Assembly (NCBI RefSeq): GCF_014230145.1
Contig: NZ_JACHVC010000012.1
Location: forward strand, 811,001-875,000
Direction: 5' to 3'
DNA: 64,000 nucleotides
Origin: Pelagicoccus albus
GTDB lineage: Bacteria; Verrucomicrobiota; Verrucomicrobiia; Opitutales; Opitutaceae
The notes beneath the pieces are model-generated. The model was not told the DNA's origin. It ran no database searches and saw only the letters and a program-made list of their open reading frames with translations. Positions 53,128 through 62,264 of the stretch are shown here, in pieces (the first letter of the stretch is position 1; every line of letters begins with the position of its first letter). The position numbers and the translations under genes were made by a program.

Positions 53128-55044
53128 TTACTTGTAGCTGCGGGTAGCCATCTTGACTGACTCGTATTCGAGCGCCTCACGGTGCCTGGTCGGCTCCGCA
53201 TCGACACCCTTAAATTCCCAAGCCGCTACGTGATTGAAGTTTTCGTCATCGCGAAGAGCTTCACCATCATCGGTCTGGTGCTCCTCACGGAAGTGACCGC
53301 CACAAGACTCTTCGCGAGCCAAGGCGTCGCGACACATCAGTTCGCCAAGTTCGAGGAAGTCCGCTACGCGGCCCGCCACTTCAAGCGACTGATTGAGGCT
53401 GTTGGCAGTACCGGGAACGCGTACATCGGCGTGGAACTCTTCGCGGAGTTCTGGGATGAGCTTGAGGGCTTTTTCCAGACCTTCCTTGTTGCGAGCCATA
53501 CCGCAGTATTCCCACATGATCTTGCCCAAACGCTTGTGGAAGCTGCGAACGGTTTGCTTTCCGTTGTTGTCGAGCAGCTTCTGCGTGCGGCTGATGACGT
53601 CTTGTTCGGCTTCGACGAATTCAGGAGCATCGATCGAAGGAGCTTCCGTTCTTGGAACGTCCGCCAAGTAGTGAGGAATCGTATACGGAAGAACGAAGTA
53701 ACCATCGGCCAATCCTTGCATGAGAGCGGAAGCTCCGAGGCGGTTCGCGCCGTGGTCGGAGAAGTTCGCTTCACCCATGACGAAGAGGCCTGGGACGTTG
53801 CTCATCAAATTGTAGTCAACCCAGAGGCCGCCCATCGTATAGTGGACCGCAGGGAAGATACGCATCGGAACTTCGTACGCGCTTTCGTCAGTGATTTCCT
53901 TGTAGATATCGAAGAGGTTTCCATAACGGGCACGGATCGTGTCTTCGCCCAAACGCTTGATGGCATCCGAGAAGTCGAGGTAAACACCAAGACCAGTTTC
54001 GCCGACGCCGCGTCCATCGTCACAAGCTTCCTTCGCGGCGCGGGAGGAAATGTCACGTGGAGCGAGGTTACCAAAACTTGGATACTTGCGCTCTAGATAA
54101 TAGTCGCGCTCGTCTTCAGGGATCTGAGAGGCAGGACGCTTATCGCCTTGCTTCTTAGGAGCCCAGATACGACCGTCGTTACGAAGCGATTCCGACATCA
54201 GAGTCAACTTCGACTGATTGTCTCCAGAAACTGGGATACAAGTCGGGTGGATCTGAGTGTAACAAGGATTCGCGAAGGTTGCTCCCTTCTTGTACGCTCT
54301 CCAAGCGGCAGTCGCATTGGAGTTTTGAGCATTGGTCGAGAGGTAGAAGACGTTACCGTAACCACCAGTACCGAGTACCACGGCATGAGCAGAGTGACGC
54401 TCGATCTTGCCTGTAATAGTATTGCGAGTGATGATGCCCTTGGCTTCGCCGTTGATCTTGACCAACTCCAGCATTTCCTGGTCGTTGTACATCGTGACGT
54501 TGCCGGCAGCGATCTGGCAGTTCAGTGCTGAGTAAGCTCCGAGCAGAAGCTGCTGCCCCGTTTGGCCGCGAGCGTAGAAGGTACGAGAGACCTGAGCTCC
54601 ACCGAAAGAGCGGTTGTCCAAAAGGCCGCCGTATTCGCGAGCGAAAGGTACACCCTGAGCGACACATTGGTCGATGATGCTAGCGCTAACTTGGGCGAGA
54701 CGATAAACGTTCGCTTCACGAGCGCGGAAGTCACCTCCCTTGATCGTGTCGTAGAAAAGGCGATACACGCTGTCACCGTCGTTCTGGTAGTTCTTGGCAG
54801 CGTTGATACCGCCTTGAGCTGCGATCGAGTGGGCGCGACGCGGGCTGTCGTGGAAAGTGAAGCACTTTACCCGGTAGCCGAGTTCGCCAAGGGTCGCCGC
54901 CGCCGAAGCTCCAGCCAAACCGGAACCGACGATGATGATCTCGTACTTCCGCTTGTTGGCGGGATTGACGAGCTTGCCCTCCATTATGTGTTTCTCCCAC
55001 TTCTTTTCGAGCGGGCCGGATGGTATCTTAGAATCTAATTTCAT
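53128..55044 (-). CDS. sdhA: Succinate dehydrogenase/fumarate reductase flavoprotein subunit
   Basis: A 638-residue catalytic subunit. FAD-binding '[20 protein letters not shown]', the histidine that binds FAD in '[15 protein letters not shown]', '[25 protein letters not shown]' and '[29 protein letters not shown]' are intact. The catalytic Arg loop is in '[17 protein letters not shown]'. The length and insertions resemble the FrdA-like type B group, so direction of use (succinate or fumarate) cannot be decided from sequence. 12 bp separate it from sdhC. Confidence 0.96.
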   Translation of the reverse strand: MKLDSKIPSGPLEKKWEKHIMEGKLVNPANKRKYEIIIVGSGLAGASAAATLGELGYRVKCFTFHDSPRRAHSIAAQGGINAAKNYQNDGDSVYRLFYDTIKGGDFRAREANVYRLAQVSASIIDQCVAQGVPFAREYGGLLDNRSFGGAQVSRTFYARGQTGQQLLLGAYSALNCQIAAGNVTMYNDQEMLELVKINGEAKGIITRNTITGKIERHSAHAVVLGTGGYGNVFYLSTNAQNSNATAAWRAYKKGATFANPCYTQIHPTCIPVSGDNQSKLTLMSESLRNDGRIWAPKKQGDKRPASQIPEDERDYYLERKYPSFGNLAPRDISSRAAKEACDDGRGVGETGLGVYLDFSDAIKRLGEDTIRARYGNLFDIYKEITDESAYEVPMRIFPAVHYTMGGLWVDYNLMSNVPGLFVMGEANFSDHGANRLGASALMQGLADGYFVLPYTIPHYLADVPRTEAPSIDAPEFVEAEQDVISRTQKLLDNNGKQTVRSFHKRLGKIMWEYCGMARNKEGLEKALKLIPELREEFHADVRVPGTANSLNQSLEVAGRVADFLELGELMCRDALAREESCGGHFREEHQTDDGEALRDDENFNHVAAWEFKGVDAEPTRHREALEYESVKMATRSYK

Positions 55045-55056
55045 CGGAGGGAAAAT

Positions 55057-55830
55057 CTAGTTGTTAGCCACAAGATGAGTTTCACAGTCTTGGCAGTCGT
55101 CCTCGCACTCAGCCGCTAGAGCAGCTTGAACCGCAGGATTCTGAACCTTGACGTATCCAGTAAGCACTGATCCGACGATCGCCGCATTGCCGAGGAAGTA
55201 GACGATGCAGAGCAAGATCGAAATCTTGTTCAGGCAACCTCCCCAAGAGCGGGTACGAAAGCCAACCGACTGGAACATGCTGGAGATGCCGTGGCTGAGG
55301 TGGAGAGAGAGAAGCGCGATAGCTACCAAATAGAAGATCGATACCCCAACGTTTTGGAAACCGAGCACCATCATGGTGTGGACGTCTGGAACCATCTCTC
55401 CGTGCAAATCCACCATAAACAATTCAGGACCGTAAGCTGTCTTGGTCGTGAAGTGCAGGATATGGTAAACGATGAAGGCGAAAACGATCAGGCCGCTGTA
55501 ACGCATGGTGCGAGAAGCGTAGGAAGCCTTGAGCGTCTTCTGGCCTGCGTAACCTTCCGGTCCGCGAGCAGCCTTGTTCTCTAGAACGAGAGCAACCGCT
55601 GACCAAATGTGGAGGCCGACCATGAGAAGCAAGAAGCCTCGGATCAGCCAGAGGGCTGGGCCTAGCGACTGCAGCAAGTGCGCGTAGGCGTTGATTTTCT
55701 CCGGCGGGGAGAAGATCTGCATATTGCCGACCAAATGGCCAAACACGAACCCGACAAGGACGAGTCCGGTGACCGCCATGATCACTTTCTTCCCCAGCGA
55801 GGTTTTGAAGAGGGCGTTGAGAATATTCAT
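55057..55830 (-). CDS. sdhC: Succinate dehydrogenase cytochrome b558 subunit
   Basis: A 257-residue single membrane anchor with five TM helices that replaces separate SdhC and SdhD. Heme-axial His candidates are in 'GHLVGNMQI', 'YAHLLQ', 'GLHIWSAV', 'YHILHFTTKT' and 'LHLSHGISSMFQSVG'. This is the type B (di-heme) architecture of Bacteroidetes, Bacillus and Wolinella. The C terminus has an unusual Cys/Asp tail (ECEDDCQDCET) that could be a metal site. First gene of the operon. Confidence 0.93.
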   Translation of the reverse strand: MNILNALFKTSLGKKVIMAVTGLVLVGFVFGHLVGNMQIFSPPEKINAYAHLLQSLGPALWLIRGFLLLMVGLHIWSAVALVLENKAARGPEGYAGQKTLKASYASRTMRYSGLIVFAFIVYHILHFTTKTAYGPELFMVDLHGEMVPDVHTMMVLGFQNVGVSIFYLVAIALLSLHLSHGISSMFQSVGFRTRSWGGCLNKISILLCIVYFLGNAAIVGSVLTGYVKVQNPAVQAALAAECEDDCQDCETHLVANN

Positions 55831-55909
55831 CGGTAAACTAGTCTTATTTTCACTAGGACGGATCTAAACACGGGCCGTCCTTAGCGAAGGCCGAAACGAG
55901 TAATGACTT

Positions 55910-55963
55910 ATCTTTATTGGGTCAATTAGGAATAGAATCTAATTCCAATGCAGCCATAAAGAT
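55910..55963. promoter_or_regulatory. Nested inverted repeats in the sdhC/kinase intergenic region
   Basis: ATCTTTAT (55910-55917) pairs with ATAAAGAT (55956-55963), and within it AATTAG (55924-55929) pairs with CTAATT (55939-55944), with a TGG/CCA pair next to them. A-T rich. Lies in the 297 bp between the divergent sdhC and sensor kinase genes, so it may be an operator or a structured leader. No clear -10 was fixed. Confidence 0.35.
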
Positions 55964-56127
55964 TAGCTGATAGTCGCGAACCTATAAGCTAAGCTTTTGA
56001 CCCAGACCTCGATTCAGGTGTCTGAAGTGGTTCAGACTTAAGCGCAAAGACGAACTTGCCCTTACGGCTTGCGCGAACGACCGCATTTGCATACCCTCTT
56101 CTACAACCTGCACCTGCGAGCAAAGCC

Positions 56128-57807
56128 ATGTCCATCCCCAAGCCTGCGACAAATGAGAACAATCCATTCCTGTGGCAGAAGGTCTTGGATACTATTCCTG
56201 ACCCATTTTTCGCTCAAGATAGCGATGGCGCTATAATCGCAGCCAACGATTCGGCAGCCAAATTGTTCGGTGTCGATCGCGTCGCCCAACTAATCGGGAA
56301 CTCCAGCTTTCCCTACCTAGTGCCAGAACTGAGGGCTTTAGTAGAGCGGACCGAACCCGTCGAGAGCCTTGGCGAAGCGGACTCTTCACAATCCTCAGAA
56401 ATCGCAGTCCAGTTCCCAGATGGGACGAGAACCTTCGAATTCAAGCAGAACCGCCTCATCGATGACACTGGAAATATGATCGGCACGGCTACACTCGCCA
56501 AAGATATTACCAAAAATGTTGAGGACAAACTTCAGATAGAGCTGGAGCGAGAACAGCTGAAAACCCTGATCGACAATATCCCTGACCCAGTATTTTTTAA
56601 GGATACCGAAAGCCGATACCTCAACGGAAACGCCATGTTTGCCACCTGCTTGCGTGCGAACTCTATAGAAGATGTAGTAGGCAAGACAGACTTCGACTTT
56701 TTCGACTACGACTTGGCCCGATCTTTCCGTGAAGACGAAAAAAAGATCATGGAAAGCGGTGTGGGCGTCACCCAAGAAGAAATAAATATCTCCCCTGATG
56801 ACAAAGTCCGGGACTACCAGACGACCAAAACCCCTATATTCGGGTCCGACTCGGACAGCCCAATCGGACTGGTAGGGATAGCTCGCGACATCACCGAGCT
56901 CAAAACTGCGCGCGAAGAACTAAGAACGCGAGCGACCGAGCTGAGTAAAACACTGGATAAACTCAAATACGCTCAAAGCCAACTTGTCCAATCAGAGAAG
57001 ATGGCATCTCTGGGCGTCCTGACCGCAGGCATTGCACACGAAATAAACAACCCGATCAACTTCGTCTACGCCGGCGTCCACAGCATCGCCAAGGACTTTG
57101 AGGACGTCAGAGCTGTATTCAAAAAAACAGAACAACTACCCGAAGCCGAAAATCCGAAACTCGCCATCGAAGAGCTGGATCAGCTGAAAAAGGAAGTCGG
57201 CTTTCATGAGGCCTTCACCGCTATCGACGAAACCTTGGTTGATATAAGATTAGGAGCCAAGCGCATCACAGAAATCGTTTCCGGCTTGAGCAAATTCTCC
57301 CGTCTAGGACAAGAGTCTTGGGATGTCACTAACCTGCATGAGGACATCGAAGGCGTTCTCGTGCTCCTCAAGAATAAGACCAAAAACAACATAAGGATCG
57401 AGCGCGACTTCGACCCGAACCTGCCGGCCTTAGTGTGCTTCCCAAGCAAGCTAAACCAAGCATTGATGAATTTGATCAGCAATGCCATTGACGCCATCGA
57501 TGACGGGCCGGGAAAAGGATGTATTCGAATCACCACCCAAGCCAAGGAGAAGACCGTTGTAGTCTCGATTGCTGATGATGGAATGGGTATGGAAGATAAC
57601 GTAAAAGCCAAAGTCTTCGACCCTTTCTTTACTACTAAGCGCGTCGGCAAAGGGACTGGACTCGGTCTAGCGATCACATACTCGATCATCCAAGATCACG
57701 GAGGGAGAATCTCTCTTGAAAGCGAATCCGGTAAAGGGAGCGTATTCACTCTTGAAATACCTATTGAGCAAAATACAGAAGAAAGCCAGAATTCAAAACC
57801 GCTATGA
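56128..57807 (+). CDS. PAS-PAS sensor histidine kinase, cytosolic
   Basis: A 559-residue kinase with no TM helix. PAS1 spans about 15-130 ('FLWQKVLDTIPDPFFAQDSDGAIIAAN') and PAS2 about 143-260 ('LIDNIPDPVFFKDTESRYLNGNA'). A coiled coil (260-290) precedes HisKA with H304 in 'GIAHEINNPINF'. A long HATPase domain follows ('NLISNAIDAIDDG', 'DDGMGM', 'GTGLGLAITYSII'). NtrB-like H-E-I-N-N-P box. It overlaps the next receiver gene by 4 bases (ATGATG) and heads a three-gene phosphorelay. Start 56128 is preferred over the longer 56056 frame. Confidence 0.9.
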   Translation: MSIPKPATNENNPFLWQKVLDTIPDPFFAQDSDGAIIAANDSAAKLFGVDRVAQLIGNSSFPYLVPELRALVERTEPVESLGEADSSQSSEIAVQFPDGTRTFEFKQNRLIDDTGNMIGTATLAKDITKNVEDKLQIELEREQLKTLIDNIPDPVFFKDTESRYLNGNAMFATCLRANSIEDVVGKTDFDFFDYDLARSFREDEKKIMESGVGVTQEEINISPDDKVRDYQTTKTPIFGSDSDSPIGLVGIARDITELKTAREELRTRATELSKTLDKLKYAQSQLVQSEKMASLGVLTAGIAHEINNPINFVYAGVHSIAKDFEDVRAVFKKTEQLPEAENPKLAIEELDQLKKEVGFHEAFTAIDETLVDIRLGAKRITEIVSGLSKFSRLGQESWDVTNLHEDIEGVLVLLKNKTKNNIRIERDFDPNLPALVCFPSKLNQALMNLISNAIDAIDDGPGKGCIRITTQAKEKTVVVSIADDGMGMEDNVKAKVFDPFFTTKRVGKGTGLGLAITYSIIQDHGGRISLESESGKGSVFTLEIPIEQNTEESQNSKPL

Positions 57808-58214
57808 TGCCCCCGACATTGCGACAAACTGCGAAAGATCGCTACACCATCTTATACGTAGACGATGAACAATCGAACCTGCGTATATTTAAAAATACTT
57901 TTCGCCGAGATTTTAACATCCTCCTCGCTAGCGATCCGCACGCTGCAGTCGAAATCCTGAAAAGCAACCGAGTCGACCTGCTCATCACAGACCAGATGAT
58001 GCCCGATATGTCTGGGGTCGAACTTCTCAAAGAAATAAAGGACCTATACCCGGACGTGCCGCCCAGCCGCGTCATGCTATCTGGATACGCACAGCCAGAT
58101 GACATCAACCTCGCCTTCGAAGAATACAAACTGTACAAATTCCTCTCTAAGCCATGGGAGGAAAAAGTACTTAAGAGCCTGATAATTGAGGCCATCGAAT
58201 CCGCCAATGGATAA
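57804..58214 (+). CDS. Single-domain response regulator
   Basis: The 136-residue receiver has acidic residues D20/D21, phospho-Asp D63 ('LLITDQMMPDMSG'), Ser/Thr near S93, and K116 ('KFLSKPWEE'). No output domain. It is likely a phosphate shuttle between the PAS kinase before it and the receiver-kinase after it, both overlapping its ends. The IT/SDQxMPxMxG and SKPW signatures are shared with the next gene, suggesting they came from one duplicated receiver type. Confidence 0.92.
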   Translation: MMPPTLRQTAKDRYTILYVDDEQSNLRIFKNTFRRDFNILLASDPHAAVEILKSNRVDLLITDQMMPDMSGVELLKEIKDLYPDVPPSRVMLSGYAQPDDINLAFEEYKLYKFLSKPWEEKVLKSLIIEAIESANG

Positions 58215-59412
58215 GGAATTCACCATTCTCTACGTCGATGACGAGAGAGGGAATCTGAATGCTTTCAGAAACTCCTTCCGTCGCGACTATAATGTTCTTC
58301 TCGCCGACAACGCCCATGAGGGGCTGAACCTCTTCGAAAAACGGGAAATCGACCTAGTCATATCCGACCAGCGCATGCCAGGTATGACCGGTGTAGAGTT
58401 TCTAACCAAGGCACTCGAAAAGCACCCGGACCCCTGCCGCATTCTCGTCACCGCTTACTCTGACATAGATGCCGCCCAGGACGCCGTAAACCAAGCGTCC
58501 GTATTCAGGTATATTCGCAAGCCTTGGGATACCGAAAACCTGCGAAAAACTATCGAGCAAGCGCTCAGTCTCTACAAACTCAAGAGACAAAATCAGAAGC
58601 TAAGTGACGAGCTGCTGCAGAAAAACAAAGCCCTGGAAAAGGCGAACCAAGAACTCCGGGAGAGCGATCAGCTGAAATACGACTTCCTGAAAATAATCAG
58701 CCACGAAATGCGGACCCCTCTCAACGGCCTAAAAGGGGCAACTCAACTTCTCAAGATGAGCACCCAGCACAATGAGGGGTCCAGCGAGACAGAGTTCATC
58801 TCCATTCTTGAGAGTTCCAGCGAACGCCTAGAGCAGTTCATGCTGATCGCAGAGAGAATCTCCAGTTTGCGAGCCAAACTATACTCACCTCAGCTACAAG
58901 AAACGGAACTCGCCAGCCTACTCAGCTGCATAGCAGAAGAACTAGAGCCCGAACTCAAATCGATGAGCCAGGGCATCACTTATCAGCTCGAAGCGGAAAA
59001 CCAAACCTTCGCAGACTTGGAGCTGATAAACATTTGCCTTCGCGAAATTCTGCTCAACGCCTCTCAGCATTCCCCCCAAGGAACGAGAATCCTAGTCGCC
59101 ACTCACTCAGACCCCAATTACCTCCATCTCGAAATCAGCGACCAAGGAGAAGGCTTTTCCGAGGAAGTGTTAAAAAACGTTTTCAAGATATTCGTTAAGG
59201 GAAGGGACGACGTAAACTCCTATCGGGACCACACCCTCGGGCTGAACCTAGCCCTGACTAAACTAGTGATGGACCTACACAAAGGCGTAGCGGAAGCCTT
59301 TAACAACGCAGACGGAGGAGCGACGGTTCGCCTCTCTTTTAGGCACGATCTCGAAAGCTTGGTCGAAGGGCACGATCTGGACAACGACCGGCTCAGCGAC
59401 GTCTCGCTTTGA
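58207..59412 (+). CDS. Receiver-histidine kinase (cytosolic)
   Basis: Starts inside the preceding gene at ATG 58207 (8-bp overlap). The 401-residue protein has a receiver with D11/D12, D54 ('VISDQRMPGMTG') and K105 ('IRKPW'). A coiled coil (about 112-155) leads to HisKA H166 ('IISHEMRTPLNG'). A HATPase domain ('LREILLNASQHS', 'SDQGEGF', 'GLNLALTKLVM') completes it. G2-box GLNLAL is less glycine-rich than usual but plausible. The 3' end overlaps the NUDIX gene by 20 bp tail-to-tail. Input from the single-domain receiver is inferred. Confidence 0.9.
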   Translation: MDKEFTILYVDDERGNLNAFRNSFRRDYNVLLADNAHEGLNLFEKREIDLVISDQRMPGMTGVEFLTKALEKHPDPCRILVTAYSDIDAAQDAVNQASVFRYIRKPWDTENLRKTIEQALSLYKLKRQNQKLSDELLQKNKALEKANQELRESDQLKYDFLKIISHEMRTPLNGLKGATQLLKMSTQHNEGSSETEFISILESSSERLEQFMLIAERISSLRAKLYSPQLQETELASLLSCIAEELEPELKSMSQGITYQLEAENQTFADLELINICLREILLNASQHSPQGTRILVATHSDPNYLHLEISDQGEGFSEEVLKNVFKIFVKGRDDVNSYRDHTLGLNLALTKLVMDLHKGVAEAFNNADGGATVRLSFRHDLESLVEGHDLDNDRLSDVSL

Positions 59413-59998
59413 TCTTCTCCCACTCCGGATAAAACTGAAACAAGGCCGCCACCACCAGCGAGTGCCGGATCTCACCTCGATGAGCCATGGCATAGACCTC
59501 GTCGATCGGGAATAGCCTTACCTCCATCTCTTCATGCTCGTCCCAGCTTAGACTGGATCGCAGCTCAACCGCTTCCGCCCAAACAAAATGACTGTTGTTA
59601 TCGAGGATGGCTGGATTGGCAGCCACGCTCCCAATGTAGTGACACGCTCGAGCGACATAACCCGTCTCTTCCTCTAGCTCTCGGGCGCCGGCCTCAACAG
59701 GGTCCTCGCCTCCATCGATTATGCCTCCAGGAATCTCCCAAGACATGTCTTCGATGCCAAAGCGATACTGCCTCACCATCACGATCTGGTAATCCGGCGT
59801 GACCGGAATCACATTAACCCAATCCCTCGTTTTGATAACGTAGAAATCTCCCTCCGAGCCGCGAACGGGGTGCCTCAAGCGACGCGAGACAAGGTCAAAA
59901 ATAGGACAGCTAACTAACTCACTCTCGCTGAGGACATCCCAAGGGTGGATCTTAGTCTCGCCTCCGGCCTCGGCTTCTGCGGGTTCGAAATCGTCCAT
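59393..59998 (-). CDS. NUDIX hydrolase, ADP-ribose pyrophosphatase-like
   Basis: A 201-residue enzyme with the Nudix box 'GGEDPVEAGARELEEETGYVARA'. The E-x2-E-E metal-binding Glu residues are all present. Upstream 'SWEIPGGIIDGGED' and downstream 'LFPIDEV' fit ADP-ribose/nucleoside-diphosphate-sugar pyrophosphatases. Family substrate prediction is not exact. ATG at 59998 has AAAGGA nine bases before it, better than the TTG at 60007. Confidence 0.88.
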   Translation of the reverse strand: MDDFEPAEAEAGGETKIHPWDVLSESELVSCPIFDLVSRRLRHPVRGSEGDFYVIKTRDWVNVIPVTPDYQIVMVRQYRFGIEDMSWEIPGGIIDGGEDPVEAGARELEEETGYVARACHYIGSVAANPAILDNNSHFVWAEAVELRSSLSWDEHEEMEVRLFPIDEVYAMAHRGEIRHSLVVAALFQFYPEWEKIKARRR

Positions 59999-60050
59999 CG
60001 GAATCAATCCTTTCGGAAAACGGATTTAAACTAGAAGTCGCCTGCCTAAA

Positions 60051-60665
60051 CTACGGCGCAGGAACGACCAATTGCTGCCCAATGCGCAGGCGTCGCGGGT
60101 CAATGCCCGGATTGGCCTCTTGCAGTTGGCTGAGGCTTATTTTGTAGGCAGCTGCGATCTTGCCGAGGGTGTCTCCACTTTTGATGGTGTAGACGCCAGA
60201 TTTTCCTGGTGCCGCATCGGGAGCTTTCGCCACCGGCTCCGCCGATCTTGCAGGGCTTGAGGACGCCGTCGGAACAACGGAAACCTGCACCCCTTTCTCC
60301 TCCAGCTCCTCGACCATTTTCTTAGCCATTCCAGCATCCATGGCCACCCGACGAACATCAGAGCGAGTCTTCGCCAGATCGTCGCTCGCCTCCTTGAGTG
60401 CCTTGTTCACGTTTTTCGAGAAGCCATTCACACTCGTTGAGAGCTGTTCCAAGCGATCCTTGTTAGCCTGAACCGCCTCCTCGAGGCCACTGTCGTCACT
60501 CGCCGCTTCTTCAAGCCTCTTTATCTCCGCCTCCAGCAATGTTGCACGAGAAAGCCCCATCCAGCCCATCCAAAGGGAAACGAGGGCCAAGATTACAGCC
60601 GCGATCGCAATGAAGAGGGGGGTTTTAGAAGGTGAGTCTAGATCTGAAGAAGATAAGTTATCCAT
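60051..60665 (-). CDS. Membrane-anchored LysM peptidoglycan-binding protein
   Basis: A 204-residue protein with a TM anchor (about 15-37), a coiled-coil region (about 45-130), an Ala/Pro/Ser linker, and a C-terminal LysM domain (about 160-204, 'VYTIKSGDTLGKIAAAYKISLSQLQEANPGIDP' then 'LRIGQQLVVP'). Likely ties the inner membrane to the cell wall. No enzymatic domain. ATG at 60665 begins a plausible cytoplasmic tail; the longer frame is unconvincing. It ends 52 bp from the NUDIX start. Confidence 0.85.
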   Translation of the reverse strand: MDNLSSSDLDSPSKTPLFIAIAAVILALVSLWMGWMGLSRATLLEAEIKRLEEAASDDSGLEEAVQANKDRLEQLSTSVNGFSKNVNKALKEASDDLAKTRSDVRRVAMDAGMAKKMVEELEEKGVQVSVVPTASSSPARSAEPVAKAPDAAPGKSGVYTIKSGDTLGKIAAAYKISLSQLQEANPGIDPRRLRIGQQLVVPAP

Positions 60666-60798
60666 TTTTCCGAAGAGAAATGCCGCAAGCGACGAGTTTC
60701 GACCAAACAAGAAGCGCATTCCCAGAGCGGCGCAATGCCATATTTAGGACCCAAGCCAGCAGATCACGGAGATTTCCTAAAACAAATGGAACTTAAAC

Positions 60799-60827
60799 TT
60801 GACAGAAGTCCCAATTCCCAATCTTTT
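60799..60827 (+). promoter_or_regulatory. Likely promoter of tRNA-Pro
   Basis: A consensus TTGACA (60799-60804) is followed 17 bases later by a weak -10 (TCTTTT, 60822-60827). The tRNA begins 15 bases after the -10. A stable-RNA promoter fits this place. Confidence 0.45.
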
Positions 60828-60841
60828 GCTGCTCCTTTTTA

Positions 60842-60918
60842 CGGGGTGTAGCTTAGCCTGGTAGAGCGCCTGGTTTGGGACCAGGAGGTCGAAGGTTCGA
60901 ATCCTTTCACCCCGACCA
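60842..60918 (+). tRNA. tRNA-Pro (anticodon TGG)
   Basis: A 77-nt cloverleaf. The acceptor stem CGGGGTG pairs with CACCCCG. The anticodon stem CCTGG/CCAGG flanks loop TTTGGGA with anticodon TGG at 60876-60878. The T arm has GGTTCGAATCC. CCA is encoded at the end (60916-60918). It should read CCN proline codons and is a natural substrate class for cmo5U34, made by CmoA/CmoB in this window. Confidence 0.97.
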
Positions 60919-60932
60919 TTTCAAAATGGGCA

Positions 60933-60963
60933 AAAGCCGCAACTTCACAGTTGCGGCTTTTTT
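60933..60963 (+). terminator. Rho-independent terminator of tRNA-Pro
   Basis: AAAGCCGCAACT and AGTTGCGGCTTT (60933-60944 / 60949-60960) form a perfect 12-bp stem with a 4-nt loop and TTT after it. Confidence 0.9.
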
Positions 60964-61166
60964 GCGCTTAAATGCCTCCAATTAAAAGGCAGGGAGCTGC
61001 GAGAAGCTTAGACAGAGCACAGCTGGATCAACCTTGCACATTGGATCCGAAATGTAGAACAAGGCTTCAACCAATCCTCGAACCAACAATCCATTCCAAC
61101 GATCTCGATATATCTTGTGCTGGCTAAGTTTCTTCTTGCTGACGAGATCGGGACAAACGCCTGCTC

Positions 61167-62264
61167 ATGAAAACCAAATCGACCAAAAAAATAATCCTAT
61201 CGCTCTCCTCGGCCGCTGTACTAGTGCTGATCGCGATCGCTGCGATATGGGATGAAAATGGGGGCGGCGGCGACCTCTCCAGCCCTCCAGTACAAATTTC
61301 GATAGCAGAAGCGTTCACCGTACCTGCCGCGGACGCGCAGACCCAGGCTATCGTGACAGCAGCAAAATCCTTTCTCGCCCTGCTTGATGAAAGCCAACGC
61401 CAAACAGTAATCTTCCCCTTCGAGGACAACGCCCAACGAGCCAAATGGTCGAATTTCCCCCATCCTTACGTGACTCGACGGGGTATCCGACGCGGAGATA
61501 TGAGCCAAGAACAGCTTAGTGCCTTGGACAATCTCCTTCAACAAGTCATGAGCGGCGACGGTTTTCGAAACATTGAGTACCAACTCGAAGCTGACAACGC
61601 GTCGGGCAACTACGACAAACAGTCGAACTTTAGCGAAGCCAACTACTTCGTATCCTTCCTCGGGGCACCGTCCCTCAACCAACCTTGGATGCTACAATTC
61701 GGCGGGCACCATCTAGCCATCAACGCGACCGTCTTCGGGCCTGACATTTCCTTTTCGCCAATGCTAACGGGCGGCGAGCCGTTGAACATAACCTTCAAAG
61801 GGGAAAAAATCTTCATCACCGAAGCAGAAGTCCTCGCCGCCCAAGCCCTTCTGGAAAGCCTCAGCGACGATCAAAAGACACTTGCCGTGCGCTCGAACCG
61901 AAAGACTCGCCTGTTGCTCGGCCCCGGACAACACGGAGTGACCCCCGCACCCGAAGGCATTTCAGGAGCCGACCTCACGCCTGAGCAAAGAAGCTTGTTT
62001 CTCAAACTGATCAGCGAACGCCTCGGCTTTATCAACCAAGACGACTTCTTCTCCAAAATGAAGATCGTTCAAGCCGAACTCGAACAGACTTGGTTCGGCT
62101 GGTGGGGCCCGCAAGACCAGCCCGGTACCGCTTACTATCGCATCACCGGCCCCTCGCTAATCATCGAATATTCCCCCGAGGGCAGTTCCAACTCAAACGA
62201 TCACGCCCACAACATGTACCGCGACCCCAGCAACGACTACGGTTCCTCATGGATTTCCAAGTAA
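61167..62264 (+). CDS. DUF3500 protein, membrane-anchored/secreted
   Basis: A 365-residue protein with an N-terminal hydrophobic segment (about 8-28) followed by a Gly-rich stretch, so probably secreted or tethered. DUF3500 features are 'SFLALLDESQRQTVIFPFEDNAQRAKWSNFPH', 'RRGIRRGDMSQEQLSAL', 'WMLQFGGHHLAINATV' and a closing 'HNMYRDPSNDYG'. DUF3500 proteins are common in bacteria; no activity is established that I know. It overlaps the EF-hand gene by 16 bp, so a functional pair is likely. Confidence 0.85.
   Translation: MKTKSTKKIILSLSSAAVLVLIAIAAIWDENGGGGDLSSPPVQISIAEAFTVPAADAQTQAIVTAAKSFLALLDESQRQTVIFPFEDNAQRAKWSNFPHPYVTRRGIRRGDMSQEQLSALDNLLQQVMSGDGFRNIEYQLEADNASGNYDKQSNFSEANYFVSFLGAPSLNQPWMLQFGGHHLAINATVFGPDISFSPMLTGGEPLNITFKGEKIFITEAEVLAAQALLESLSDDQKTLAVRSNRKTRLLLGPGQHGVTPAPEGISGADLTPEQRSLFLKLISERLGFINQDDFFSKMKIVQAELEQTWFGWWGPQDQPGTAYYRITGPSLIIEYSPEGSSNSNDHAHNMYRDPSNDYGSSWISK

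Noticed and set aside
53182-54096. 304-codon plus-strand frame inside sdhA
   Set aside because: SdhA on the minus strand is unmistakable; the plus frame is a by-product of its codon bias.
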